NCBI RefSeq assembly: GCF_008065155.1
Contig: NZ_CP042819.1
Location: 1,116,001-1,180,000, forward strand
Source: Octadecabacter sp. SW4
GTDB lineage: Bacteria > Pseudomonadota > Alphaproteobacteria > Rhodobacterales > Rhodobacteraceae
DNA: 64,000 nt
Direction: 5' to 3'
The translations under genes were made by a program, and so were the position numbers. A model generated the notes under the pieces. The model was not told the origin of the DNA. It saw only the letters and a program-made list of their open reading frames with translations, and searched no databases. Position 1 is the first letter of the stretch. The number at the start of each line of letters is the position of its first letter. Shown here one piece after another: positions 36,171-44,082 of this stretch.

Positions 36171-38842
36171 TTTCCTTTAACCTGCTGATTTTCGTCGCAC
36201 TTTGTTATGTGGCGCTGCTGTTTACGGTGGCTTTTGTTGCCGAACGACACGCCGCGCGCGGGGGCGACAACTGGCTGCGTTCACCGATGATCTACACGCT
36301 GTCGCTGTCGATCTACAGCACCGCCTGGACCTTTTACGGTGCCGTCGGCTATGCGGCGCGCTCGGGTCTTGAATTCATGACGATTTATCTGGGGCCGACC
36401 CTGGTGATGATCGGCTGGTGGTGGATTGTGCGCAAACTGGTGCGGATCGGGCGGGCGCAGCGGATTACCTCGATTGCCGATCTGATCTCGTCGCGCTTTG
36501 GCAAATCCACCTCGCTGGGCGTGATCGTGACCCTGATCGCCGTTGTCGGCACAACACCCTATATTGCGTTGCAGCTGCAATCGGTCACGCTGTCGTTCGC
36601 GGTCTTTGCCCAGGGCAGCGGCCAGACCTGGGTATCCGAGAACCTGAATGCGTCCGCGATCTGGATCGCCGCCGGTCTGGCTGTCTTCACGATCCTGTTC
36701 GGCACCCGTAATCTGGACGTCAACGAACGCCACCACGGTGTCGTCATGGCCATCGCGGTCGAGGCCGTGGTGAAACTCTGCGCCCTTTTGGCGGTGGGCA
36801 TTTTCGTGGTTTGGGGCATCGCGGGCGGCCCCAGCGCCACCCTTGATCTGATCGACCAATCCGCAATTGCCCAATGGGAACCGGTGGGCGGGCGCTGGTT
36901 CGGCCTGACCTTTCTGTCGGCGGCTGCGTTCTTGTGCCTGCCACGGATGTTTCAGGTGCTGGTGGTCGAAAACGCAGATGAAAAGCACCTCGCGACCGCG
37001 TCATGGGCCTTTCCCGGATATCTGATGCTGATGAGCCTGTTTGTCGTTCCCATCGCCGTTGTCGGGCTGAACCTGATGCCGCCCGGGTCAAACCCCGACC
37101 TGTTCGTGCTGACGCTGCCCTTGTCGCAGGGCCAGAACGGCCTTGCCGTCCTGTCGTTCCTTGGCGGATTTTCCTCGGCGACCTCGATGGTGATCGTGGC
37201 GACGATTGCGCTGGCAACGATGGTGTCCAACCATATCGTCGTGCCGCTTTGGTTGTCGTCAACCGCGCGCGGCGCTTCGGTTTCAGGTGATGTGCGCTAT
37301 GTGGTCTTGCTGGCGCGGCGCATGTCGATTGCGGGCGTGCTGGCGCTGGGCTACGGCTATTTTCGGCTGTCGGGCGGGGGCACGGCGCTGGCGGCAATCG
37401 GGCTGATTTCGTTTGCGGGGGTGGCGCAGGTCTTGCCGGTGCTGCTGGGTGGGATTTTCTGGCGTGGTGCCACCCGTATCGGGGCTGTCGCGGGCCTGAT
37501 CACCGGTTTTTCGATCTGGGCCTGGACTCTGTTTCTGCCCAGCTTCGGCGATGGCGGGATAATGACGCAAACGGTCATGGCCCAGGGCCCCTACGGCATC
37601 GGGTGGTTGCGCCCGCAGGCCCTGTTTGGCGTGGACGGGATCGATCCGTTGCTGCATGCGCTGGTCTGGTCGATGCTGTTGAATATGGTCGTGTTTTTCA
37701 CGGTGTCGATTTTCACCTTTCCAACGCCGATTGAACGGCTGCAGGGCGCGCAGTTTGTCAATGTCTTTGCCCATTCCACATCGCGGCGCGGGTTTGCGCA
37801 AAGTGCCGCAGGGGCCGAGGATCTGTTGATCATGGCGCAGCGCATCATCGGCGCGGGTCAGGCGCAGGCGCTGTTCATGGGGGCGGCGAAAAATCAGGGA
37901 AAGGACGGATACCTGCCTGATGTTACACCGGAATTTCTGGAAAAACTGGAACGGGAACTGGCCGGGTCCGTCGGGGCAGCCACCGCCCACGCGATGGTCG
38001 GGCAACTGACCCAGGGCGCGAATGTGTCGGTGCAGGATCTGATCGCCGTGGCCGATGAAGCCGCGCAAATCCTCGAATATTCCAGCCAGCTTGAGGCCAA
38101 GTCAGCCGAACAGGATCGCACCGCGCGCGCCCTGCGTGATGCCAACGAAAAACTGACCGCCCTGTCGATCCAGAAGGACGCTTTCCTGTCCCAGATCAGC
38201 CATGAGCTGCGCACGCCCATGACCTCGATCCGGTCGTTTTCCGAAATCCTGCGTGATGACAAAATACGCGCCGATGATCAGGCCCGTTATGCCGGAATTA
38301 TTCATGACGAAGCCCGGCGCCTGACCCGCCTGCTGGATGATCTGCTGGACCTGAGCGTGCTTGAAAATGGACAGGTGCAGCTGAACACGAGCGCGGGAAA
38401 TCTGCATACGCTGCTGGATCGCGCCGTATCGGCGGTGGGCGGCGATATGGCCAAGCTGCGCATTCACCGCCGCCTGAGCGACGAAGATCTGACCCTGACC
38501 ACCGACCTTGATCGCCTGACGCAGGTCTTTATCAATCTGATCGCCAATGCGCAAAAATACTGCGATGCCGCCGAGCCCGAACTCAGCATCAAGGTGCGGC
38601 AGGTGGATGGTGTGCAAGTCATTGATTTCACAGATAATGGTAGCGGCATCGCGGCGGAATACCAAACCCTGATCTTCGAGAAATTCTCGCGCCTTACGGA
38701 CGCGGGCAAGGCTGGCGGTGCGGGCCTCGGGCTGGCCATCTGCCGCGAGGTCATGGAGCGTCTGGGCGGCGCCATTGCCTATCTGCCCGGCCAGGGGGGC
38801 GCGGCATTTCGGGTGACACTGCCTGCCACGGTCCGCCGTTAG
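36167..38842 (+). CDS. SSF-transporter-type sensor histidine kinase (CbrA-like)
   Basis: An 891-residue kinase. Residues ~1-510 form a sodium/solute symporter (SLC5-like) domain of about 13 helices (SIYSTAWTFYGAVGYAARSG, FLGGFSSATSMVIVATIALA). A STAC-like linker (FLEKLERELAGSVGAATAHA) follows, then HisKA with His679 in SQISHELRTPM, and the ATPase with NLIANAQKY, DNGSGIA and GAGLGLAIC. No PAS domain was seen, unlike CbrA. The GTG start at 36167, preceded by GAGG and overlapping the upstream stop, was chosen; the frame stays open upstream but would run through the neighbouring gene. It may sense a transported or bound solute. Confidence 0.92.
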   Translation: MISFNLLIFVALCYVALLFTVAFVAERHAARGGDNWLRSPMIYTLSLSIYSTAWTFYGAVGYAARSGLEFMTIYLGPTLVMIGWWWIVRKLVRIGRAQRITSIADLISSRFGKSTSLGVIVTLIAVVGTTPYIALQLQSVTLSFAVFAQGSGQTWVSENLNASAIWIAAGLAVFTILFGTRNLDVNERHHGVVMAIAVEAVVKLCALLAVGIFVVWGIAGGPSATLDLIDQSAIAQWEPVGGRWFGLTFLSAAAFLCLPRMFQVLVVENADEKHLATASWAFPGYLMLMSLFVVPIAVVGLNLMPPGSNPDLFVLTLPLSQGQNGLAVLSFLGGFSSATSMVIVATIALATMVSNHIVVPLWLSSTARGASVSGDVRYVVLLARRMSIAGVLALGYGYFRLSGGGTALAAIGLISFAGVAQVLPVLLGGIFWRGATRIGAVAGLITGFSIWAWTLFLPSFGDGGIMTQTVMAQGPYGIGWLRPQALFGVDGIDPLLHALVWSMLLNMVVFFTVSIFTFPTPIERLQGAQFVNVFAHSTSRRGFAQSAAGAEDLLIMAQRIIGAGQAQALFMGAAKNQGKDGYLPDVTPEFLEKLERELAGSVGAATAHAMVGQLTQGANVSVQDLIAVADEAAQILEYSSQLEAKSAEQDRTARALRDANEKLTALSIQKDAFLSQISHELRTPMTSIRSFSEILRDDKIRADDQARYAGIIHDEARRLTRLLDDLLDLSVLENGQVQLNTSAGNLHTLLDRAVSAVGGDMAKLRIHRRLSDEDLTLTTDLDRLTQVFINLIANAQKYCDAAEPELSIKVRQVDGVQVIDFTDNGSGIAAEYQTLIFEKFSRLTDAGKAGGAGLGLAICREVMERLGGAIAYLPGQGGAAFRVTLPATVRR

Positions 38843-38909
38843 GGTCTTGGTAAGCCCTGTGGGGGTAAAGTGATCTTGTAAATCAAACGGGTGCAGGATC
38901 AGGCCGTAA

Positions 38910-40028
38910 ATGCCCGAAACCGACGATCATTCAGTGCTGCGGCGCAAACTGCGTCAGGGTGAACCAACGGCGGCCCCCGCCGCCGATATGTCGCCGGGGC
39001 GTGCCCTGCGTCTGGCGATCAGCCGTGCGGCGGACCGCACTGTCGGGTTGCGCCTGACCGTGTTCGGCCAATCGGACGATGTGCTGACGCTGGACGGCGT
39101 GATTGACGAACTCAACGCCGATCAGATGCTGATTTCCGTCACATCGGGCGATGATCTGCTTGGGCTGATGGCCATCGACCCCGAATTGCGCGCCTGCCTG
39201 ATTGAAATGCAGACGATGGGCAACCTGTCAGCCGTCGCCGCCGAACCGCGCAGGGTCACCTCGGCGGATGCCGCCCTAGCGGCGCCTGTCGCTGACGCCT
39301 TTCTGGCGATGCTGAATGAAACGGCGGTGGGGACGCAACTGGCGGGTTGGGCGTCCGAAACGCGGGTTGGCGCGCCACTGGAATGCCCGCGCGCGGCGGG
39401 GCTTGTGTTGCCTGATGGCGCATATCGGCTGGTGCGGCTGTCACTTGATTTCGGCATTGGCGAACGGCAGGGCGAGCTGTGCCTGGCGCTACCCGAACAC
39501 CGCCATCCGCGCGCCGTGCCCAAGGATGATCCGGGCAATGTGGGCTGGCGCGACACCTTTCATGATCAGGTGCTGGGCGCGCAGGCCAATCTGAATGCGG
39601 TGCTGCACAAGATGCGCATGCCGATGGCGCAGGTGGAAAATCTCGTGCTGGGGCAGGTCATTCCACTGTCGGGAACACGGGTCACATCCATCAAGCTGGT
39701 CGGGCCGGACGGGCGGGTCATTACCACCGCGCGCCTTGGCAAAATGGCGGGGCAGCGGGCGGTGCGGGTGGAAACCGGACACGCCGACATGCTTGATATG
39801 CCCCCCGATCAGGCCGAAGCACCTGTGCCGCCACCTGTCGATGTGATCGTTGCGCCGGACTTGCCGGTGACCCAAGATGCACCGGACTTGCCGGTGACCC
39901 AAGATGCACCGGGCATGCCGGTGACCCAAGATGCACCGGGCATGGCGGCGACCCAAGACGCAGCGGGCATGGCGATGACCCAAGACGCAGCGGCACCGGG
40001 TCAGGACCTGGAAAGCGCCGCGAGCTGA
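38910..40028 (+). CDS. FliM/FliN-like (SpoA domain) protein with tandem C-terminal repeats
   Basis: A 372-residue protein. Residues ~230-295 resemble the SpoA/FliN C-terminal domain of flagellar motor switch proteins (HKMRMPMAQVENLVLGQVIP and the following SGTRVTSIKLVG). The N-terminal two thirds resemble FliM-like proteins only in general form. The C-terminus has five 9-residue repeats (APDLPVTQD type, residues ~315-359), then an acidic tail. No other flagellar genes are present in the window. AGGATCAGG precedes the ATG. It ends inside the 3' end of the convergent DUF442 gene (28-bp overlap). An orphan motor-switch component or an unrelated SpoA adaptor are both possible. Confidence 0.8.
   Translation: MPETDDHSVLRRKLRQGEPTAAPAADMSPGRALRLAISRAADRTVGLRLTVFGQSDDVLTLDGVIDELNADQMLISVTSGDDLLGLMAIDPELRACLIEMQTMGNLSAVAAEPRRVTSADAALAAPVADAFLAMLNETAVGTQLAGWASETRVGAPLECPRAAGLVLPDGAYRLVRLSLDFGIGERQGELCLALPEHRHPRAVPKDDPGNVGWRDTFHDQVLGAQANLNAVLHKMRMPMAQVENLVLGQVIPLSGTRVTSIKLVGPDGRVITTARLGKMAGQRAVRVETGHADMLDMPPDQAEAPVPPPVDVIVAPDLPVTQDAPDLPVTQDAPGMPVTQDAPGMAATQDAAGMAMTQDAAAPGQDLESAAS
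39852..39986 (+). repeat. Five tandem 27-bp repeats in the FliN-like gene
   Basis: Units begin at 39852, 39879, 39906, 39933 and 39960 and encode APDLPVTQD, APDLPVTQD, APGMPVTQD, APGMAATQD and AAGMAMTQD. The first two are identical in protein and nearly so in DNA, and copies decay towards the 3' end. The 27-bp period keeps the frame, so copy number can vary without disrupting the gene. Confidence 0.95.
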
Positions 40029-40426
40029 GGGCGCATACCGCCAAGATCATATCCGGCTTCGGCGGTGGCACTCAGGATGGCATCGGCCGACATTTCGCCA
40101 GCCTGACCCAGGGACCAGACAATCGAACTGCGTGTCCCCGATGCGCAATAGGCCAGCACCGGCCCGCTTGAGGCATCCATCGCCGCGCGCTGGGCGGTGA
40201 CCATATCGGCGTTCAGCGTCTGGTGGGTCACGGGGATTGTGACAAAGGCAAGGCCCGCCGCCTGTGCCGCCGCGCCAAGGGCCGCAGCCTGCAGGGCGGG
40301 GGGCACTTCGCTGTCGGGGCGATTGCAGATGATGGTGGTGTATCCCGCCGCTGCGATTGCCGCCACATCTTCGGGCGCAATCTGGGGGGACACGGCATAG
40401 GTAGGGCTGAGGGGGCGAATATCCAT
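40001..40426 (-). CDS. TIGR01244/DUF442 family sulfur transferase-like phosphatase
   Basis: A 141-residue protein of the DUF442 group, the rhodanese/phosphatase-like domain found fused to persulfide dioxygenase in Blh proteins. MDIRPLSPTYAVSPQI and the Cys loop YCASGTRSS are typical, with SIVWSLGQAG after it. It is divergent from an ArsR-type regulator that has a persulfide-sensor cysteine pair, which points to sulfide or persulfide handling. The ATG complementary to 40424-40426 was chosen; upstream frame extends through the divergent gene. Its 3' end overlaps the FliN-like gene by 28 bp. Confidence 0.85.
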   Translation of the reverse strand: MDIRPLSPTYAVSPQIAPEDVAAIAAAGYTTIICNRPDSEVPPALQAAALGAAAQAAGLAFVTIPVTHQTLNADMVTAQRAAMDASSGPVLAYCASGTRSSIVWSLGQAGEMSADAILSATAEAGYDLGGMRPQLAALSRS

Positions 40427-40492
40427 AATGCCGTCATAATCCAGCCGTGCGGGCAGGTCCAGAACCCTTGACAGTCCCGCGTTAACGCGCAA

Positions 40493-40512
40493 ACATTGCA
40501 AGATTGAAATGT
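40493..40512. promoter_or_regulatory. Candidate ArsR-type operator in the divergent region
   Basis: ACATT (40493-40497) and AATGT (40508-40512) are an inverted repeat with a 10-base AT-rich centre, 26 bp before the ArsR-type start. Repressors of this kind bind such dyads between themselves and their target gene. Confidence 0.35.
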
Positions 40513-40538
40513 GACCTTCGATCGGATGAAAGGCGCGA

Positions 40539-40871
40539 ATGACAGCCATGACCACACCCCAAGTCGATCTGGCCGCAATGGACGCTGCCGCTGGCGAAGC
40601 GGCTGATGTTCTCAAGGCTTTGTCCAACCCGCAGCGGTTGCGCCTGCTCTGCGCGCTGTTGCCCGGAGAGCGCTGCGTCGGCGACCTGGAAGAGGCGCTG
40701 GGCGCGAGCCAGTCCTATGTATCCGGCCAGCTTGCCCGCCTGCGCGCCGAAGGGTTCGTCGCCTGTGATCGCGATGGTCGCACGATCCGCTATCGCCTTG
40801 CAGACCCGCGCATCGGCCCGATCCTTGAACGCCTCTACGAGGTATTCTGCCCTGACGCGGCACCGGCTTAA
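40539..40871 (+). CDS. ArsR-family repressor resembling persulfide sensors BigR/SqrR
   Basis: A 110-residue winged-helix repressor. The recognition helix region is LGASQSYVSGQLARLRAEGF. Cysteines are at 38, 46, 76 and 104. Cys38 (in LRLLCALLPGE) and Cys104 (in YEVFCP) are 66 residues apart, the spacing of the Cys41-Cys107 pair of SqrR that forms a tetrasulfide bridge with persulfide. It lacks the metal-binding ELCVCDL box of ArsR proper. AAAGG precedes the ATG at 40539. It is divergent from the DUF442 gene and probably represses it. Confidence 0.88.
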   Translation: MTAMTTPQVDLAAMDAAAGEAADVLKALSNPQRLRLLCALLPGERCVGDLEEALGASQSYVSGQLARLRAEGFVACDRDGRTIRYRLADPRIGPILERLYEVFCPDAAPA

Positions 40872-40959
40872 CGGGTCATCGGGCGCGCATCAGCCCCCTG
40901 CGCCCTTGCGTTATCCTGCCGGTATGCCAATGCTATGCAGGTGAGTAGAGTGGGGCGAT

Positions 40960-42321
40960 ATGGCAAGACCGGTTAAATTCCGCGTGCGTGACGGTATTGC
41001 GATCGTTACCCTGGACCGCCCGCCGGTGAACGCACTTGACGCGGCAACGCGCGCGGGATTGGGCGCGGTCTTTTCGCGTATTGCCGAACGGGCGGATGGT
41101 GCCGCTGTGCTGCTGGTTGCCACGGGCGATATGTTTTCGGCAGGGGCGGATATTTCCGAATTTGGGCGACCAGTCCAAAAAGCCCCGACGCTGGCGCAGA
41201 TTTGCACGCAGATCGAAGACTGCGCCCTGCCGGTTGTCGTCGGCATTCAGGGGCGCGCCTTGGGGGGCGGGGCCGAGCTGGCGCTGGCCGCCCATTACCG
41301 CGTGGGCGAAAGCACGGCGATGATCGGCCTGCCCGAAGTCACGCTGGGCCTGATCCCGGGCGCGGGCGGCACCCAGCGTCTGCCGCGGCTGATCGGCGCC
41401 GAGGCTGCATTGAACATGATGATTACCGCGCAATCGGCTGATGCGGGGTTGGCGCAGCGGTTCGGACTGCTTGACGCCGTGGTGGACGCGCCGGTGATTG
41501 ACGGGGCCTATGCATTCACCAAGGCGCTGGTGGCCGCTGGACAGGGGCCGCGCCCGACATCGGGCCGCCGCCATCACATGGCAGATGGGCGCGCCTATAT
41601 GGCGATCCTGGCCAAGGCGCGCGCCGCCCTTGACGGCAATCCGCAATACGCGCCGCACCGGATTATCGACTGTGTCGAAGGCGCGGCCCTGCTGCCCTTT
41701 GCCGCCGGATTAGCCCAAGAGGCGGACGCCTTTGATAGCTGCCTGCGCCATCCACAATCTGTGGCCTTTCGCCATATTTTCAAGGCCGAACGCCGCGCCA
41801 CACCGCTGTTTTTGACCCGCGAGGGGGCCAGCTTCAAACCGGTCAATCCTGCCGGTCTGGCGATCCTCAATCGCTTGCGCCCGGTCTGGCATGGCGCCGC
41901 CGAAGCCCTGGTCACCGATGACCTGAGCCAGGACGACATTGGCCGCATCATGGTCGATTACGGCTTTCGCAAAGGTCCGTTCGGGATGCGCGACGGCGGC
42001 GGGCCGACCGGCAAGGCAGGCTATGTGCAGCAGGCCATGATCGGTGCATTGATGGCCGAAGGTGCCCGCATCATCGAAAGCGGGCTGGCCCGCACCAGCG
42101 CCGATGTAGATGCGATTGCGGTGCATGGCATGGGCTTTCCGCGCCGTCACGGCGGACCGATGCGGGCCGCCCAAAGCCTCGGCCTGTTGCATTTGCGCCG
42201 CGCGCTGGCCCCTTTGGCGCAGGACAACGCAATCTGGCAAACCCCCGCGCTGGTGGACGAGGCAATCAAATATGCTGACGGCTTTGATGCCCTGCCAGCG
42301 CGCGATTTCAGCCCAGTATAA
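40960..42321 (+). CDS. FadB/FadJ-like enoyl-CoA hydratase that lacks the NAD-binding domain
   Basis: A 453-residue protein related to the ~700-residue fatty acid oxidation alpha subunit. The N-terminal hydratase domain is intact: NALDAATRAGLGAVF, ADISEFGRPV, and both catalytic Glu residues, Glu106 in LGGGAELALA and Glu126 in GLPEVTLGLIPGAGGTQRLP. The usual linker ends at FRHIFKAERRA. The Rossmann domain of 3-hydroxyacyl-CoA dehydrogenase that should follow is absent: no GxGxMG, no ATNTS. Sequence jumps to the dehydrogenase C-terminal domain (LNRLRPVWHGAAEALV, GFRKGPFGM, GFPRRHGGPM). The frame is continuous, so it looks like a clean loss and not a frameshift. Confidence 0.85.
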   Translation: MARPVKFRVRDGIAIVTLDRPPVNALDAATRAGLGAVFSRIAERADGAAVLLVATGDMFSAGADISEFGRPVQKAPTLAQICTQIEDCALPVVVGIQGRALGGGAELALAAHYRVGESTAMIGLPEVTLGLIPGAGGTQRLPRLIGAEAALNMMITAQSADAGLAQRFGLLDAVVDAPVIDGAYAFTKALVAAGQGPRPTSGRRHHMADGRAYMAILAKARAALDGNPQYAPHRIIDCVEGAALLPFAAGLAQEADAFDSCLRHPQSVAFRHIFKAERRATPLFLTREGASFKPVNPAGLAILNRLRPVWHGAAEALVTDDLSQDDIGRIMVDYGFRKGPFGMRDGGGPTGKAGYVQQAMIGALMAEGARIIESGLARTSADVDAIAVHGMGFPRRHGGPMRAAQSLGLLHLRRALAPLAQDNAIWQTPALVDEAIKYADGFDALPARDFSPV

Positions 42322-42523
42322 TCCCGACGATCACGGCCATCAGCCCGATCACCGACAGGAACAGCGCGCCAAGGTTCAGCGGCAGGACCGCCTGCACGCG
42401 TGCGCGCAACGCGGCGTCATCCAGCCCTGCGCGTTTGGCTTGCGATACCCGAACGATCGACACCAGAATGCCGATCAATCCCAGCACCGAAATGCCCGCA
42501 CCACCCCAGATCAACCAGTCCAT
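42308..42523 (-). CDS. Small two-helix membrane protein
   Basis: A 71-residue protein with a helix at each end (LIWGGAGISVLGLIGILVSI and LFLSVIGLMAVIVGIIL) and a charged middle (RVSQAKRAGLDDAALRARVQ). Function unknown. GGAG six bases before the ATG complementary to 42521-42523 favours that start over one four codons upstream. Its 3' end overlaps the FadJ-like gene by 14 bp. Confidence 0.7.
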   Translation of the reverse strand: MDWLIWGGAGISVLGLIGILVSIVRVSQAKRAGLDDAALRARVQAVLPLNLGALFLSVIGLMAVIVGIILG

Positions 42524-42655
42524 TCGTCGCTCCATTTACTAACTGGCGCTGCCCTAACGGCTCGGGTGCGCAATTGCAAGCTGGCGGCCCTTGCAGCGCA
42601 TCAGGCGCACGGGTAGGGAAGGGGCCTTAGTCACGTTTGCACAAAGGCCGCCCCC

Positions 42656-42910
42656 ATGTCCGATTCCACCGATACCAGCTACCGTGTTACCGCCGACGAA
42701 TTGCGTCAGTTTGTCGAACGTATGGAGCGTCTGGACGCCGAGAAAAAGGACATCGCAGAGCAACAAAAAGAGGTCATGGCCGAGGCCAAGGGCCGTGGTT
42801 ATGACACAAAGGTGTTGCGCAAGGTGATCGCCCTGCGCAAGCGCGACCAGAACGATATCGCCGAAGAAGAAGCGGTATTGGAGATGTATAAAGAAGCGCT
42901 GGGCATGTGA
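42656..42910 (+). CDS. GapR-family DNA-binding protein (DUF2312)
   Basis: An 84-residue protein matching DUF2312. In Caulobacter the family member GapR binds overtwisted DNA and helps replication and chromosome organisation. The body is a long helix: LRQFVERMERLDAEKKDIAE, then VMAEAKGRGYDTKVLRKVIA and the tail EEEAVLEMYKEALGM. All are conserved family stretches. Length is normal. The 3' neighbour is a degraded gene on the opposite strand. Confidence 0.93.
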   Translation: MSDSTDTSYRVTADELRQFVERMERLDAEKKDIAEQQKEVMAEAKGRGYDTKVLRKVIALRKRDQNDIAEEEAVLEMYKEALGM

Positions 42911-42913
42911 TCC

Positions 42914-43125
42914 CTAAAGGATCACATCACCCCTGATCAGGATGTTGGTGTGCCCGCCGATCCGCATGTTTTTGGCGCTGTCCTGCGCCACATGCACGCG
43001 CCCCGTCCGCCCGATGCAGGTGCCCTGCGCCACCACGTAGGGCGCATCCGCACGCCCCTGATCAGCCCGTTACCCCCCGTCGGATGGGTGCTGAACACAT
43101 CGCACTGCATGAAAGGCCTGATCAT
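42914..43125 (-). pseudogene. Degraded PhzF-family gene with large internal deletion
   Basis: The first ~21 codons from 43125 read MIRPFMQCDVFSTHPTGGNG, like the PhzF N-terminus. The frame then changes, and in another frame DAPYVVAQGTCIGRTGRVHV and RIGGHTNILIRG match the PhzF C-terminal part, ending at the TAG complementary to 42914-42916. The middle ~200 codons of a normal 260-300 residue protein are missing and the ends are in different frames, so no product is made. The original start still overlaps the stop of the upstream gene (ATGA), which shows an old operon. I recognise the family by motif reading only. Confidence 0.7.
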
Positions 43126-43997
43126 GGCGCGATGAAATTCACGCCCGACATACGGGCGATTTCAAAAACGTCATCCTCGTAGATCTGGGTCAACTCGTCC
43201 ATCAGTTCGGCGGTCCAGCCGGGCAGGTCGATCTCTTCCTCGATTTCGTCCTCAAGGGCGTATTTGTCCAGAAACGCGGCGATGATCCGGCGTTTTTGCA
43301 CTTCGGTCTGGGGCGGATGGGTCTTGAGGTAGCTGACAAAGCGCTTCATGCCTTCCGCGCTCATGATCGCGCTTAGCAGATCAAAGCCGCCGGTGATCTT
43401 GGTCAGCGGATCAACGCCCGAAATTTCGCGGATCAACTGCGCCCAAAGCAGCGGCGTGTCCTCGTTGCACCAAACCGTCAGCGGCATTTCCGGCGCAACG
43501 GCCTGTATACGGCGCACCACATCCGACCATAGGATATCGCGCGGGTCCATGCCGTTCAGAAACTCGGCCAGCGTTGCGCCTTTGACCTTTTGAAAGACCG
43601 CAGGAACAAATGTCGCGGGATCGCGCAGGGCCAGATGCAATTCGATCTCGTCTCCGGGAAACAACTTGCGCAGGCGTGTAATCTTCATCTCGATGAGTTC
43701 AAAGAAATTGCCGTTGTCGAAAATGCGGCGCGGCACACAGATGAAATCTGCATGGCTCATCACAAGGCGGGTCGCGGTATCTTCGTCCAAAATGGCGTCG
43801 ATCAGGATGTCGCGGGTATCGGGGGCGGGGTCGTTATCGCCAAGGTTCTGGATGGTTTCTCGCAACAGGCGGCGGTATTTGCCGGGGCCCGGCACCTTGA
43901 TCCCTTGCTGGGAAAAGGCGTCGGCATTCTTGAGAAGGGATTTCAAAAGCCGCTCGCCGTCCGTGCAGCTAGCTCCGATGTGATAGGCAATCTGCAA
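43122..43997 (-). CDS. Sulfotransferase-like protein of unknown function
   Basis: A ~291-residue cytoplasmic protein. Its opening (QIAYHIGASCTDGERLLKSL, then NADAFSQQGIKVPGPGKYR) resembles the start of sulfotransferase/P-loop families, but the P-loop is not GTT-type, so activity is doubtful. An acidic C-terminal region (ALEDEIEEEIDLPGW) follows. I place the start at the TTG complementary to 43995-43997, where the conserved core begins. An in-frame ATG complementary to 44076-44078 would add 27 residues unlike the core and lie only 4 bp from the divergent permease start. It formerly preceded phzF in one operon. Confidence 0.65.
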   Translation of the reverse strand: MQIAYHIGASCTDGERLLKSLLKNADAFSQQGIKVPGPGKYRRLLRETIQNLGDNDPAPDTRDILIDAILDEDTATRLVMSHADFICVPRRIFDNGNFFELIEMKITRLRKLFPGDEIELHLALRDPATFVPAVFQKVKGATLAEFLNGMDPRDILWSDVVRRIQAVAPEMPLTVWCNEDTPLLWAQLIREISGVDPLTKITGGFDLLSAIMSAEGMKRFVSYLKTHPPQTEVQKRRIIAAFLDKYALEDEIEEEIDLPGWTAELMDELTQIYEDDVFEIARMSGVNFIAP

Positions 43998-44082
43998 GGT
44001 AGGCCCGCCGTTCCGTGTGTGTTCTGGCGCATTATAGGGGCTTTTCTGGACAGCGAAACCGCAATCGGGTAACGCCAAAGAT

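Noticed and set aside
39852..39986. Possible CRISPR-like array
   Set aside because: Five direct 27-bp units have no spacers between them and keep the reading frame, so it is a coding minisatellite.
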